Position numbers and translations under genes: made by a program. 64,000 bases of DNA from Roseomonas sp. (GTDB lineage Bacteria > Pseudomonadota > Alphaproteobacteria > Acetobacterales > Acetobacteraceae): contig JADCFQ010000017.1 in the NCBI GenBank assembly GCA_020249435.1, positions 40,764 to 104,763 on the forward strand, given 5' to 3'. Numbering within the stretch: the stretch's first letter is position 1; each line of letters opens with the position of its first letter. The notes beneath the pieces were generated by a model that saw only the letters and a program-made list of their open reading frames with translations, had not been told where the DNA came from and ran no database searches. Below, one piece after another: positions 24,181 to 33,463 of this stretch.

Positions 24181-25599
24181 ATGCGCAATACGGAAGAAAT
24201 CTGGCGGCTGGTGGATGCCAAGGCGCCTGAGGCGATTGAACTCAGCGACCGCGTCTGGGGCATGCCAGAACTCTGCTACGCCGAACATCGTTCCTGCGCC
24301 GAACATACCGCCATGCTGGAAGCGCATGGTTTTCGCGTAACGAAGAATGTCGCGGGTATCCCCACCGCAGTGATGGGTGAAGCCGGCGAAGAAGGCCCGA
24401 TCATTGCGATCCTTGGTGAATATGATGCGCTGCCGGGGCTGTCCCAGGAAGCCGGCATTGCTGAACCGCGCCCCTTGCCAGGCGATGGCAGCGGGCATGG
24501 CTGCGGGCATAATCTGCTCGGCGCCGCTTCGCTTTTGGCCGCGAGTGCGGTGAAGGATTGGCTGGCGCAAAACGGCATCAAGGGGCGCGTGCGCTATTAT
24601 GGCTGCCCGGCGGAAGAGGGTGGTGCGGCCAAGGGTTTCATGGTGCGCGCGGGCTGCTTTGATGATGTGGATATGGCGATTTGCTGGCATCCGGCAGCGT
24701 TTTCGGCGGTGAATGAACCGGTCTCACTCGCGAATACGCGCATTGATTTCGCTTTCACGGGGCGGTCTTCCCACGCCGCCGCCGCGCCGCATTTGGGCCG
24801 CAGCGCCTTGGATGCGGTGGAATTGATGAATGTCGGCGTCAATTATATGCGCGAACATATGCCATCCGATGCGCGCATCCATTACGCCTATTTGGATGCC
24901 GGCGGCATTGCGCCCAATGTGGTGCAGGGCACGGCCAAGGTGCGCTATTTGATCCGCGCGCGGGATCTGGTGGAACTGAACGGGCTGGTCGCGCGCGTGC
25001 GCAAGATTGCCGATGGCGCCGCGCTGATGACGGAAACCAGTGTCTCGACCAAGGTGGTCAGTGCGGTGTCCAACCTGCTCGGCAATACGCCCTTGGAAAA
25101 GGCGATGTATGATAATTTCCAGCGCCTGGGTGCGCCGCAATTTGATGAGGATGATCGCCGCTATGCGCGCGAAATCCAGGCAACGCTGAAGCCCGAGGAC
25201 ATCATCTCCGCCTTCCGTCGCCATGGCCTGACGCCGGAGATGGATTTGCCCTTGTGCGACAAGATCGTGCCGCTGGAAAACAAGGGCTTTGGCGGTGTGG
25301 GGTCCACCGATGTGGGCGATGTGTCCTGGGCGGTGCCAACCGTGCAGGCGCGCGGTGCCACTTGTGCGGTGGGTACGCCAGGGCATTCCTGGCAACTGAC
25401 GGCGCAGGGCAAATCCGGCATTGCCCAAAAGGGCCTGGTGCATGTGGCGAAGATCATGGCCGGCACGGCGGTGGATGCCATCGCCAATCCGGAAATCCTC
25501 GCCGCCGCCAAGGCGGATCACCAGAAGCGCATAACGGCGACGCCCTATGTCTGCCCGCTGCCGCCGGATGTGGAACCGCCGATCAAGATGTCGGCGTAA
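24181..25599 (+). CDS. M20-family amidohydrolase (AbgB-like)
   Basis: 472 aa. Metallopeptidase family M20D: GEYDALPGLSQ, GSGHGCGHNLLGAA (metal-binding His), YYGCPAEEGGAAKGF (catalytic and metal Glu), ICWHPAAFS, the dimerisation-domain segment FAFTGRSSHAAAAPHLGRSALDA, and FGGVGSTDVGDVSW. It closely follows aminobenzoyl-glutamate utilisation protein B, which hydrolyses p-aminobenzoyl-glutamate; related members cleave other N-acyl amino acids. No AbgA or AbgT partner is adjacent, so the substrate is open. Cytoplasmic. A CGGGG-TAA-CCCCG hairpin follows the stop. Confidence 0.9.
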   Translation: MRNTEEIWRLVDAKAPEAIELSDRVWGMPELCYAEHRSCAEHTAMLEAHGFRVTKNVAGIPTAVMGEAGEEGPIIAILGEYDALPGLSQEAGIAEPRPLPGDGSGHGCGHNLLGAASLLAASAVKDWLAQNGIKGRVRYYGCPAEEGGAAKGFMVRAGCFDDVDMAICWHPAAFSAVNEPVSLANTRIDFAFTGRSSHAAAAPHLGRSALDAVELMNVGVNYMREHMPSDARIHYAYLDAGGIAPNVVQGTAKVRYLIRARDLVELNGLVARVRKIADGAALMTETSVSTKVVSAVSNLLGNTPLEKAMYDNFQRLGAPQFDEDDRRYAREIQATLKPEDIISAFRRHGLTPEMDLPLCDKIVPLENKGFGGVGSTDVGDVSWAVPTVQARGATCAVGTPGHSWQLTAQGKSGIAQKGLVHVAKIMAGTAVDAIANPEILAAAKADHQKRITATPYVCPLPPDVEPPIKMSA

Positions 25600-25606
25600 C
25601 ACGCTA

Positions 25607-25619
25607 CGGGGTAACCCCG
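25607..25619 (+). terminator. Short perfect hairpin after the M20 gene
   Basis: CGGGG, TAA loop, CCCCG, starting 7 bases after the stop and followed by CCTTGCTTTCGCC. No T run, so at best a weak terminator. The rest of 25620-25847 shows no gene. Confidence 0.35.
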
Positions 25620-25847
25620 CCTTGCTTTCGCCTTGAAGGGCGCCCATATGGGCTTTGTCAGCGCGCGTCTCCGCGCGCCGCGCGCCCTGGCGGCTGCGTG
25701 ATCGGACCCCCGGCTTGGTTTAAGCGCGGCGCGGTTCCGGGTTAGCCAGAACGCTTTTCCCACTTTGGACGGTCCCAATCCCGCGGGGCTTTCTGCCCCA
25801 AGCCGCGCTTGGCCCGGAAGGCTGCGCGCGGCTGATTAGGATCAATC

Positions 25848-27164
25848 GTGACTGATAGTTTCGAGGCGTTGCGCCTCAACCCGCTTATCCTTCAGGCCTT
25901 GAAGGATGAGGGCTATAAATCTCCAACCCCCATCCAGGCCCAGGCCATTCCCGCCGTGCTGGAAGGGCGCGACCTTTTGGGCATTGCCCAGACCGGTACC
26001 GGCAAGACTGCGGCCTTTGCGCTGCCCCTGCTGCATAAGCTTGCCCTGCTGAAGGGCCGCCCGCCGCGCGGTGGCTGCCGCGTGCTGGTGCTGAGCCCCA
26101 CGCGCGAATTGGCGACGCAAATCGCCGAAAGCTTCCGCACCTATGGCAAGCATCTCGGCTTTTCCATCGCGACCATTTTCGGCGGCGTTGGTTTTGGCGG
26201 GCAGCGTCAGGCTTTGGGCCGCGGCATTGATGTGCTGGTGGCAACCCCTGGCCGCTTGCAGGACCATCTGGAACAGGGCTCCGCGCGGCTCGATCACGTC
26301 AGCACGCTGGTGTTGGATGAGGCGGATCAGATGCTGGACAAGGGCTTCCTGCCGGCCATTCGTCGCCTGATTCGCGCGGTGCCGGCGGAACGCCAGACGC
26401 TGTTCTTCAGCGCGACCATGCCGGTGGAAATCAACCGCCTGGCCGATGAAATGCTGAAATCGCCGGTGCGTGTTGCAGTGGCGCCGGTGGCGACCACGGC
26501 CGAGAAAGTGGCGCAGCGCGTCATTCACGCCAATCGGCAGGATAAGCGCCGCGTCTTGGCGGAATTGCTGCGCGGTGAAGGTGTTGGCCGAGCGCTGATT
26601 TTCAGCCGCACGAAGCATGGGGCGGATCGGATTGTTAATCAGCTCGATCAGGATGGCATCAAGGCCAATGCGATCCATGGCAACAAGTCCCAGAATGCGC
26701 GTGAAGCGGCTTTGGCTGCATTCCGCGATGGTCGCGCGCCGGTGATGGTCGCGACCGATATCGCCGCGCGCGGCATTGATGTGGATGGCGTGACGCATGT
26801 CATCCAATTCGATTTGCCGGAAGTGCCGGAAACCTATGTGCACCGCATTGGTCGCACGGCACGCGCCGGCGCGGCGGGCATTGCGATTGCGCTGTGTTCT
26901 GGCGAAGACCGTGACAAGCTGCGCGCGATTGAAAAACTGATCCGCACGCAAATCCCGGCGGAAGATCGCCGCACCGGCGAAGCGGAGGAAGCGGCGCCCG
27001 CCCGTCCGCCACGTCAGCCCCGCCCGCAGCGCGCGGCGCCAAAGCCTCGGCAGCAACAGCAACAGCAGCGGCCCCGCCGGGCCTCCGGTGGTGGCGGGCA
27101 GGAATCGCGCCGCCGGTCGGCTTCGGCCCCCGGTTCGGGGCAATTCGGGCGGCTGCCGCGCTGA
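25848..27164 (+). CDS. rhlE: DEAD-box ATP-dependent RNA helicase, RhlE type
   Basis: 438 aa, GTG start with TTAGGA 8 bases upstream. Motifs in order: SPTPIQAQAIP (Q), AQTGTGKTAAFALP (I), PTRELATQIAE (Ia), TPGRLQDHL (Ib), VLDEADQML (II), FFSATMP (III), RALIFSRTKHGADRI (IV), VATDIAARGIDVDGV (V), HRIGRTARAG (VI). The tail after about residue 375 is basic and low-complexity (a Pro/Arg/Gln-rich stretch with a run of seven glutamines, then Arg/Gly), as is common for RNA-binding extensions. It unwinds RNA duplexes in ribosome assembly and RNA decay. It ends in a strong intrinsic terminator. Confidence 0.95.
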   Translation: MTDSFEALRLNPLILQALKDEGYKSPTPIQAQAIPAVLEGRDLLGIAQTGTGKTAAFALPLLHKLALLKGRPPRGGCRVLVLSPTRELATQIAESFRTYGKHLGFSIATIFGGVGFGGQRQALGRGIDVLVATPGRLQDHLEQGSARLDHVSTLVLDEADQMLDKGFLPAIRRLIRAVPAERQTLFFSATMPVEINRLADEMLKSPVRVAVAPVATTAEKVAQRVIHANRQDKRRVLAELLRGEGVGRALIFSRTKHGADRIVNQLDQDGIKANAIHGNKSQNAREAALAAFRDGRAPVMVATDIAARGIDVDGVTHVIQFDLPEVPETYVHRIGRTARAGAAGIAIALCSGEDRDKLRAIEKLIRTQIPAEDRRTGEAEEAAPARPPRQPRPQRAAPKPRQQQQQQRPRRASGGGGQESRRRSASAPGSGQFGRLPR

Positions 27165-27190
27165 TCTGAAAAGCGCTTTTGCGCCAACGC

Positions 27191-27220
27191 AAAGCCCGGG
27201 CCGATGGTCCGGGCTTTTTT
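27191..27220 (+). terminator. Intrinsic terminator of rhlE
   Basis: Nine-base perfect stem AAAGCCCGG / CCGGGCTTT (27191-27199, 27209-27217) with a 9-base loop, running into TTTTTT. It ends only 7 bases before the hemN ATG. Confidence 0.9.
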
Positions 27221-27227
27221 GTGCGGC

Positions 27228-28577
27228 ATGACCCAAGCCGCCCAAGCGCCGGATTCCGGCCTGCTCGCTTATGCCAGCGCCAATCTGCCGCGCTACACCA
27301 GCTACCCAACCGCGCCGCATTTCACACCCTTGGATGAGGCTGCCTTGCGCGGCTGGTTGGCGGAAACCCGCCCATCCGATGCGCTGTCGCTTTACGTGCA
27401 TGTGCCGTTTTGCGCTTCGCTTTGCTGGTATTGCGGCTGCCATACGGCGGTGACGCGCTCAGCGGCGCGTATTGCGCGTTATGGCGCGGCTTTGGCGGAA
27501 GAAGCGCGGCTATTGGGGGCGGTGCTGCCCGCCCATGGCGGTGTGGCGGCTTTGCATCTGGGCGGTGGCACGCCAACCGCGCTGGGGCCGGAAGGGCTGA
27601 TCGCGCTGGGTGCAGCACTTCGCCAGCATTTCCCATTTCAGCAGGGCGCCGAGATTGCTGCCGAGCTTGATCCGCGCACGCTCGACACGCGCATGATTGA
27701 TGCGCTGGCCGGCATGGGCCTGACGCGCGCAAGCCTTGGCGTGCAGGATATCTCGCCCAAGGTGCAGCGGCTGATTGGGCGCGTGCAGCCGGCGGAACAA
27801 GTGGCGGTTGCGGTTGAAAGGCTGCGCGCTGCCGGCATTGGCGGCATCAATATGGATTTGATCTATGGCCTGCCGGGGCAGGGGGTGGCGGAAGTTGAAG
27901 CCTCGGCCCGTTTTGCCGCGGAACACGGCACGGATCGCGTGGCGGTTTTCGGCTATGCACATGTGCCCTGGATGAAGACGCATCAAAAGGCGATCAGGCT
28001 TGAGGATTTGCCCGATGCGACGCTCCGCATGGCGCAGGCGGAAGCGGCAGCGCGCGTGCTGACCGATGCGGGTTATGTCGCGATTGGGCTTGATCATTTC
28101 GCGCGGCCCGAAGATGCCATGGCGCGTGCGGCTGCTTCAGGTCGGCTGCGGCGCAATTTCCAAGGTTATACCACGGATGACGCGCCGGTGCTGCTCGGCC
28201 TTGGTGCTTCGGCGATTGGTCGTTGTCGCGCTGGTTTCTTCCAGAATAATGCCGATGAACGTGGCTGGCTTGCGGCGGTGGGAGCGGGGCGGTTGCCGAT
28301 TGCGCGCGGGCGCGCCTTTACGGGGGAAGACCTGATCCGCGCAGAGATCATTGAACGCATCATGTGCGATCAGGCCTTGGACCTTTCGCTGGTGCCGGCT
28401 GATATTTTGGCCAGTGCGCGCCCGAAGCTCGATCCGCTTATTGCTGATGGGCTGGTGGCGGAAGGCGCCGGGCGCCTGGCGATGACCGCGAAGGGCGCGC
28501 GCTTCCTGCGGCATTTGGCCGCGTGTTTTGACGCCTATCTGGCGCCGGCTGCCACGCGCCATAGCGCCGCTGTTTAA
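27228..28577 (+). CDS. hemN: Oxygen-independent coproporphyrinogen III oxidase
   Basis: 449 aa. Radical-SAM enzyme of haem synthesis: the cluster motif is PFCASLCWYCGC (Cys62, 66, 69, with Cys71 next), preceded by the family signature LPRYTSYPTAPHF, then LHLGGGTPTAL, GVQDISPKVQRLIGRVQP, GGINMDLIYGLPGQ, GYAHVPWMKTHQKAI and GLDHFARPEDAMARA. It decarboxylates two propionates of coproporphyrinogen III when oxygen is scarce. ATG 27228 is chosen because conservation begins shortly after it; the ATG at 27204 lies inside the rhlE terminator. No Shine-Dalgarno sequence is present. Its stop overlaps the converging TctC gene stop. Confidence 0.95.
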   Translation: MTQAAQAPDSGLLAYASANLPRYTSYPTAPHFTPLDEAALRGWLAETRPSDALSLYVHVPFCASLCWYCGCHTAVTRSAARIARYGAALAEEARLLGAVLPAHGGVAALHLGGGTPTALGPEGLIALGAALRQHFPFQQGAEIAAELDPRTLDTRMIDALAGMGLTRASLGVQDISPKVQRLIGRVQPAEQVAVAVERLRAAGIGGINMDLIYGLPGQGVAEVEASARFAAEHGTDRVAVFGYAHVPWMKTHQKAIRLEDLPDATLRMAQAEAAARVLTDAGYVAIGLDHFARPEDAMARAAASGRLRRNFQGYTTDDAPVLLGLGASAIGRCRAGFFQNNADERGWLAAVGAGRLPIARGRAFTGEDLIRAEIIERIMCDQALDLSLVPADILASARPKLDPLIADGLVAEGAGRLAMTAKGARFLRHLAACFDAYLAPAATRHSAAV

Positions 28578-29536
28578 GCGGGGGCGAGGTTTAATCTGCG
28601 CAGCAAGGCGCGTTCCTCTTCCATGGTCTGGCGCATCGCTTCGCGGTAGGCAGGGCCATCCAGCAGGATCAGCGGCTGATTGACGCGTTCCAGGAATTGC
28701 AGATGCGCGGGGTCCTGCGCGGCAGCGGTGAAGGCTTCCGCCAGCACGCGCACCACGCCGGCATCCATGCCGCGCGGGCCGATCAGCCCGCCTGGGCTAT
28801 CCACCACAATATCCAGCCCTTGTTCCTTCAGTGTTGCCACAAGCGGAAACCGCTTGGCGCGGGTGGAGGTATAAATCGCGAGCAGGCGCAATTGCCCCGC
28901 TTCCACCATCGGCGCCCAGCCGGATGCCTCTGACGCGAAGTCAATCTCCCCGCTCAGCAGCGCGCGCAACGTGTCGGAGGTGCCGCGATAGGGCACATGC
29001 GTCCAGCTCAAGCCGCGTTGAAAGCCGATGCGTTCCACTACAAGATGCTGTGTGGAGCCAATGCCAAGCGTGCCGAAATTGAGCTTGCCCGGATTGGCGC
29101 GGGCATGGGCCAGCAATTGTTCAAGGCTCTGCCATGGAGAATCCGCGCGCACTACCAAGCCCATGACGAAGCCGGTAATTTGCAGAATGTAGGTCAGGTC
29201 ATTGATCGGATCATAGGGTGGGCGGGGATTGAGCAGCATTTGCCGCACCACGCCGACATGCATTTGCGAAATCGTATGGCCATCGGGCCTAGCTTCCTGC
29301 AGCGCCATGGCGCCCAGAATGCCGGAAGCCCCGCCACGATTTTCCACCACCACCGGCTGACCGAGGCTGCGGGATGCATGATCCGCCATGATGCGAAAGC
29401 CGATATCCGCCGGCCCGCCGGCCGCCCAGGGAATGATCAGGCGAATGGGCCGTTCCGGAAAGCGCGTTTGCGCCAAAGCCGGCATGGCAAGCAATGCCGA
29501 AGCGCCAAGCGCCGCACGACGGGTGATTTGCGCCAT
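28574..29536 (-). CDS. TctC/Bug-family periplasmic solute-binding protein
   Basis: 320 aa. Starts MAQITRRAALGASALLAMPALAQT, a Tat-type signal peptide, then FPERPIRLIIPWAAGGPADIGFRI, VENRGGASGILGAMALQ and THVPYRGTSDTLRALLSGEIDF. It binds a small carboxylate in the periplasm. ATG 29536 is chosen over an upstream ATG at 29605 that would overlap the LLM gene. It follows the flavin monooxygenase gene by 65 bp on the same strand, suggesting uptake of that enzyme's substrate. No tctAB genes nearby. Confidence 0.9.
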   Translation of the reverse strand: MAQITRRAALGASALLAMPALAQTRFPERPIRLIIPWAAGGPADIGFRIMADHASRSLGQPVVVENRGGASGILGAMALQEARPDGHTISQMHVGVVRQMLLNPRPPYDPINDLTYILQITGFVMGLVVRADSPWQSLEQLLAHARANPGKLNFGTLGIGSTQHLVVERIGFQRGLSWTHVPYRGTSDTLRALLSGEIDFASEASGWAPMVEAGQLRLLAIYTSTRAKRFPLVATLKEQGLDIVVDSPGGLIGPRGMDAGVVRVLAEAFTAAAQDPAHLQFLERVNQPLILLDGPAYREAMRQTMEEERALLRRLNLAPA

Positions 29537-29601
29537 TGTCCTAAGCCTCCTTTGTTGGGCCAAGTTTGGGGGTGAAAGCAGGGCCACGGCAAGGCCCGGC
29601 T

Positions 29602-30741
29602 TCAACCCGGCTGGCGCAGCCCCAGCTTTTCGAGCCTCGGCAACACTTCCTGCACGAAATAGGGAATTTCCTTGAGGTAATCGAGGAAGGCGATGGTGCA
29701 GCCGGCGAGCCCTGTCGCACTCATGCGCGCCATTTCATCGGCAATGTCATCGGGCGTGCCGACAAAGGGGTAGGAACCGGGATAGGCGCCATCGAATTTG
29801 AAACGGCCCTCGCGGGTGAAGCGGTTTTCGAAAGGCCGCGCGATCTGCTGCCCTGGCGTGCCCACCATGGCGCCGCGATTGCTCCGATAATAGGCCTGCC
29901 CTGCCGTATCCGCCATTTCCTCGGCGAAATAATGGAAGAATTCCTCAGCCTCGCGCCGTGTCGGGCGGCAGACCACATGGCCCATGGTGAAAACATTGAT
30001 CTGGCGTTGATGCCGCGCCATGTGCTGGCGCACATCTTCAAGCAGTGCCGGCACCTGAGCCAATTCCGTCACGTTCAGGAACAGCACATCTGCGGCCTGC
30101 GAGGCAAAATCCCGCCCCGCCGGCGAAAACCCCGCCGACATGACGGGCGGCCATGGGCGCTGCACGGAAACCGGATTGGTGTGGCAATTCTTGAGCTTGA
30201 AGAATTCGCCATCCCAATCGAATTCCGGCCCGCCTGCCAGCATTTTTGACCAGATGCGGAACCATTCCAGGCCGTGCTGGTAGCGCTTATCCTGCTGGAT
30301 CGTGACGCCGTGCAGGTCAAATTCCGCCTGGTTCCAGCCGCAGACGATATTGAGCCCGGCGCGCCCATGGCTCACATGGTCAATCGTCGCAATCGCCTTG
30401 GCACCAAAAGCCGGCGTGACGATCGGCACATGCACGGTGGAAAAGATCGCGATGCGCTTGGTGATGGCGGCAAGCGCCGCACCATGGGTCAGGGTCTCGA
30501 GCGATCGGCCATAGATATTGGCATCCCCCTGATAGCCGCGCCATTTCGCGACCGGCAGGATGAATTCAATGCCCGCCGCATCAGCGATTTGCGACATGGC
30601 GGCAATGTCATCCCAATCGGCCTTCCAGCGTTCCGGCGCGCGGCTCATGGTCAGGCCGCCATCGCAATTGGCGCTGAAAATACCGAGCTTGAATTTATTC
30701 GGGCCGAAAAGCGGGTTTCGCGCCCGTGCATCCTGATCCAT
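29602..30741 (-). CDS. LLM-class flavin-dependent monooxygenase
   Basis: 379 aa, luciferase-like TIM barrel. Seen: KLGIFSANCDGGLTMSRAPE, QIADAAGIEFILPVAKWRGY, STVHVPIVTPAFGAKAIATIDH, GRAGLNIVCGWNQAEFDLHG, YPFVGTPDDIADEMARM. This is the alkanesulfonate/dimethylsulfone/pyrimidine (SsuD, SfnG, RutA) branch, which uses reduced flavin and oxygen. Substrate not determinable; a flavin reductase is not adjacent. AAAGGAAA precedes the ATG. Probably co-transcribed with the TctC gene downstream. Confidence 0.9.
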   Translation of the reverse strand: MDQDARARNPLFGPNKFKLGIFSANCDGGLTMSRAPERWKADWDDIAAMSQIADAAGIEFILPVAKWRGYQGDANIYGRSLETLTHGAALAAITKRIAIFSTVHVPIVTPAFGAKAIATIDHVSHGRAGLNIVCGWNQAEFDLHGVTIQQDKRYQHGLEWFRIWSKMLAGGPEFDWDGEFFKLKNCHTNPVSVQRPWPPVMSAGFSPAGRDFASQAADVLFLNVTELAQVPALLEDVRQHMARHQRQINVFTMGHVVCRPTRREAEEFFHYFAEEMADTAGQAYYRSNRGAMVGTPGQQIARPFENRFTREGRFKFDGAYPGSYPFVGTPDDIADEMARMSATGLAGCTIAFLDYLKEIPYFVQEVLPRLEKLGLRQPG

Positions 30742-30857
30742 GGCGTTTCCTTTCTGCGTCAGTCTGCGGCGCGGCGCTGGTCAGGGCAAGGCAGCGGAAC
30801 TGATTGCATCCCGCGCCGGGATCGGGAATCATTTTCCAAACCACAAGGGGAAACACC

Positions 30858-31241
30858 ATGAATGCTTGGCCTGATGCCGCCCGCCCGGGGGAGCCTGCGG
30901 ATACCGCGCGGCCCTGGCATTGGTTGGCGCGTTTGGATGATGGCGGACAGGCGCCGGTACCGCTTGGGTGGAATCCTGCCGTGCGGCAATGGCTTTCCTG
31001 GGATGGCAGTGCCCTGGCGCCGGCAGAGGCAGCGCGGCGCTTTCGCTATCTTGGCCCGGCGCTGACACCGGCTGAAGTGGCAGCGGAAGCCGCGCAGGCT
31101 GAGGTCATGCCAAGCATGCCTCCTATGCCCGTCGACATGGTGCCCAAGCGCGATGCCATCCGCAATCATGTGTTGATCTTTATCGGCAGCGTGGTCGCGA
31201 CCTTGTTTGTGGCGGAAAAGATTGTGCAGTGGCGCGGATAG
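30858..31241 (+). CDS. Hypothetical protein with C-terminal membrane anchor
   Basis: 127 aa, not recognised. AAGGGG lies upstream of ATG 30858. The first 100 residues are soluble, with Trp/Pro-rich segments (ARPWHWLARLDDGG, VRQWLSWDGSALAPAEAARRFRYLGP) and an Ala/Glu/Pro linker; a single membrane segment (NHVLIFIGSVVATLFVAEKIV) ends the chain, giving a tail-anchored topology. The WxSWDG pattern recalls short phage or lipid-linked modules but not enough to assign. It stands alone, divergent from the LLM gene. Confidence 0.7.
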   Translation: MNAWPDAARPGEPADTARPWHWLARLDDGGQAPVPLGWNPAVRQWLSWDGSALAPAEAARRFRYLGPALTPAEVAAEAAQAEVMPSMPPMPVDMVPKRDAIRNHVLIFIGSVVATLFVAEKIVQWRG

Positions 31242-31307
31242 TCATGGACGCTTGACGTGGTTTGTACCTGATCTGGTCTATCACCAAAGATCCGTCAGGA
31301 CGCTATC

Positions 31308-32276
31308 TCAGCGCCGTTCGATCTTCACGCCCGTTTGGCTGATCACGTTCTTCCACCGGTCCAATTCCTGCGCCACGAACTGCGCGGCGCTGGCTGGTGT
31401 GCTATCGGCCACCGCAATCGTGCCGATCTCAGCCAGGCGCTGCGCTAATTCAGGCTCTGTCAGCGCCGCATTGAAGGCAGCGTTCAGGCGCGTAAGCGTC
31501 GCGGGCTGTGTGCCGGCAGGGGCGGCGGCCAGGATCCAGGTTTCCGCATCAAAACCCGGCACTGCCCGATCGGCGATGGCCGGCAGTGCGGCAAAGGGCC
31601 CGGCGGGGCGAAGGCTCGCGCGTGCCAAAGCGCGCAAACGGCCATCCGCAATCGCGCCCGCAACGGTCGGAACTGATTCCAGCATGAAAGTGACCTCGCC
31701 CGAGAGCATTGCCTGCATGGCGGGTCCGCCGCCGCGATAGGCGACATGTTCGGTTTGCAGGCCAAGCGCATGGCGGAACCATTCGCCCGCCAGATGCGGC
31801 ATGGAACCAACCCCGGCGGAGGCGTAATTATGCTTGCCCGGTTCAGCGCGAAGTTTGGCGATAAGCCCTGCAAGATCTGTAATGCCCGATGCTGCCGGCA
31901 CCACCAGCACGAAGCCGGTCACGCCCAGCAGTGCAATCGGTGCAAAGTCACGGATCGGGTCATAGGGTGCATCGGGAAACAACGCGGGATTGACCGCAAG
32001 CGTGGCTGCCGCCGCGATCAGGATGGTCTGCCCATCGGGCGCTTGCCGCCGCGCATGTTCAGCGCCTGTCGCGCTGCCGGCACCGGCGCGATTTTCCACC
32101 ACGACATTCTGCCCAAGATGCGCAGCAAGGCGCGGCGCAATCAGCCGCGCGCCGATATCCGTGGTGCCGCCGGGGGCGAAGGGCACTACCAGCGTCACGC
32201 TGCGCGACTGCGCGCGCCCGATGGCAGGTGCGGCAAGAAAGCCAGCGACAAGGGCAGTGCGACGTTTCAAATGCAT
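31308..32276 (-). CDS. TctC/Bug-family periplasmic solute-binding protein
   Basis: 322 aa. MHLKRRTALVAGFLAAPAIG begins the export signal, then SVTLVVPFAPGGTTDIGARL, VENRAGAGSATGAEHARRQAP, EHVAYRGGGPAMQAMLSGEVTF. The ATG at 32276 has GGGGAGGA upstream; the frame remains open further but without a signal. It is divergent from a second TctC gene that starts at 32458, so two receptors share a control region of about 180 bp. Ligand unknown; no tctAB. Confidence 0.9.
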   Translation of the reverse strand: MHLKRRTALVAGFLAAPAIGRAQSRSVTLVVPFAPGGTTDIGARLIAPRLAAHLGQNVVVENRAGAGSATGAEHARRQAPDGQTILIAAAATLAVNPALFPDAPYDPIRDFAPIALLGVTGFVLVVPAASGITDLAGLIAKLRAEPGKHNYASAGVGSMPHLAGEWFRHALGLQTEHVAYRGGGPAMQAMLSGEVTFMLESVPTVAGAIADGRLRALARASLRPAGPFAALPAIADRAVPGFDAETWILAAAPAGTQPATLTRLNAAFNAALTEPELAQRLAEIGTIAVADSTPASAAQFVAQELDRWKNVISQTGVKIERR

Positions 32277-32457
32277 GCGTGTTCCTCCCCGTTTTTGCAG
32301 GAGCCTTTTTGCTAAGCCCCATGCCCCGATCCAATAGGACAGTAGCGCGCGGGGCAAGGGCAGATCATCAAGGCTTTGCTTCCCGCCCCGGATTGCGTCA
32401 TGCTTCCCGCCATCAAAGGGGGCACCACGACCCCAAGACAAAAAGCGGGAGGATTTC

Positions 32458-33456
32458 ATGGTTGTCCGTCGCAAGCTGTTGGCGCTGACTGCGCTGTCAC
32501 CCCTTGCCGCGCCGGCGCTTTTGCGCGGCGCCATCAGCCCCGCTGCCGCGCAGGCGCCTTGGCCCAATCGGCAAATCCGCATGGTGATCCCCTGGCCGCC
32601 TGGTCAGGCAACAGATGTAGTCGGGCGGCTTGCCGGGCAGCGCTTGTCAGAACGCCTGGGCCAGGTGGTGGTGCCGGAAAACCGTCCCGGTGCGGGCGGG
32701 CAGATCGGCACGGATTTGGTGGCGAAGGCGCCGCCGGATGGCAATGTGATCCTCTCGGCTTCGATCGGGCCGATCTCCTTCAGCCCGCTGGTGCAGCGCA
32801 CGCCCTATGATGCTGAGCGAGAATTGGCGCCGGTGGTAATCTTCGGCATCGCGCCCTTCATGCTGCTGGTGAAGCCCGATTTCCCGGCGCAGGATTTGCG
32901 GAGCTTCATGGCGCTGCTGAAGGCCAATCCAGGCAAATACAGCTATAATTCCTCAGGGATTGGTGGCGCGCAGCATCTGGTGTGCGCGCTGTTCCTGGCG
33001 AAATCAGGCTTGGATGCGCTGCATGTGCCCTTCCAGGGCAGCGGGCCGGCGCTGGCGGCATTGCTCGGCGGGCAGGTGGATTTCGGTTTTGACACGCCGG
33101 CTGCCGCTGGCCGGTTGGTGCGCGATGGGCAGTTGAAGGCGCTCGGCCTCAGTACCGGCAAGCCCTCGGCCCAGGTGCCGGGCATTCCGCCGGTCGCGGC
33201 GGTCGGCGGGCCAGCCGATTACGATGTCGGTGGCTGGAATGGGCTGATGGTGCCAGCGGGCACGCCGCGCCCGATCATTGATCGCATCTACACAGAAATC
33301 CGCGACGGCATGGCAGTGCCCGAAGTGCGCCAGCGCTATGAGGCTGTGGGCTTCGATGTTGACCCGATGGGGCCCGAGGCCATGCTGCAGCATATGCGAA
33401 AACTCTGGGGTGAATTCGGCCCGCTGATCCGGCAATTGGGCATCCGGGCGGAATAG
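32458..33456 (+). CDS. TctC/Bug-family periplasmic solute-binding protein
   Basis: 332 aa. Signal peptide VRRKLLALTALSPLAAPALL cleaved near AAAQ, then RQIRMVIPWPPGQATDVVGR, PENRPGAGGQIGTDLVAKAP, LHVPFQGSGPALAALLGGQV. GGGAGGATTTC precedes ATG 32458. It is more divergent in its phosphate-like loop (PWPPGQATD where PFAPGGTTD is usual). It ends 7 bp before the converging moeA stop. Confidence 0.9.
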   Translation: MVVRRKLLALTALSPLAAPALLRGAISPAAAQAPWPNRQIRMVIPWPPGQATDVVGRLAGQRLSERLGQVVVPENRPGAGGQIGTDLVAKAPPDGNVILSASIGPISFSPLVQRTPYDAERELAPVVIFGIAPFMLLVKPDFPAQDLRSFMALLKANPGKYSYNSSGIGGAQHLVCALFLAKSGLDALHVPFQGSGPALAALLGGQVDFGFDTPAAAGRLVRDGQLKALGLSTGKPSAQVPGIPPVAAVGGPADYDVGGWNGLMVPAGTPRPIIDRIYTEIRDGMAVPEVRQRYEAVGFDVDPMGPEAMLQHMRKLWGEFGPLIRQLGIRAE

Positions 33457-33463
33457 CGCCGGA

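Noticed and set aside
25600..25847. 248-bp gap before rhlE examined for tRNA or small RNA
   Set aside because: No cloverleaf or terminator-bounded unit could be drawn; only a short hairpin after the M20 gene.
25842..27443. 533-codon minus-strand frame opposite rhlE
   Set aside because: Shadow of rhlE and the hemN start; composition is biased and it crosses the rhlE terminator.
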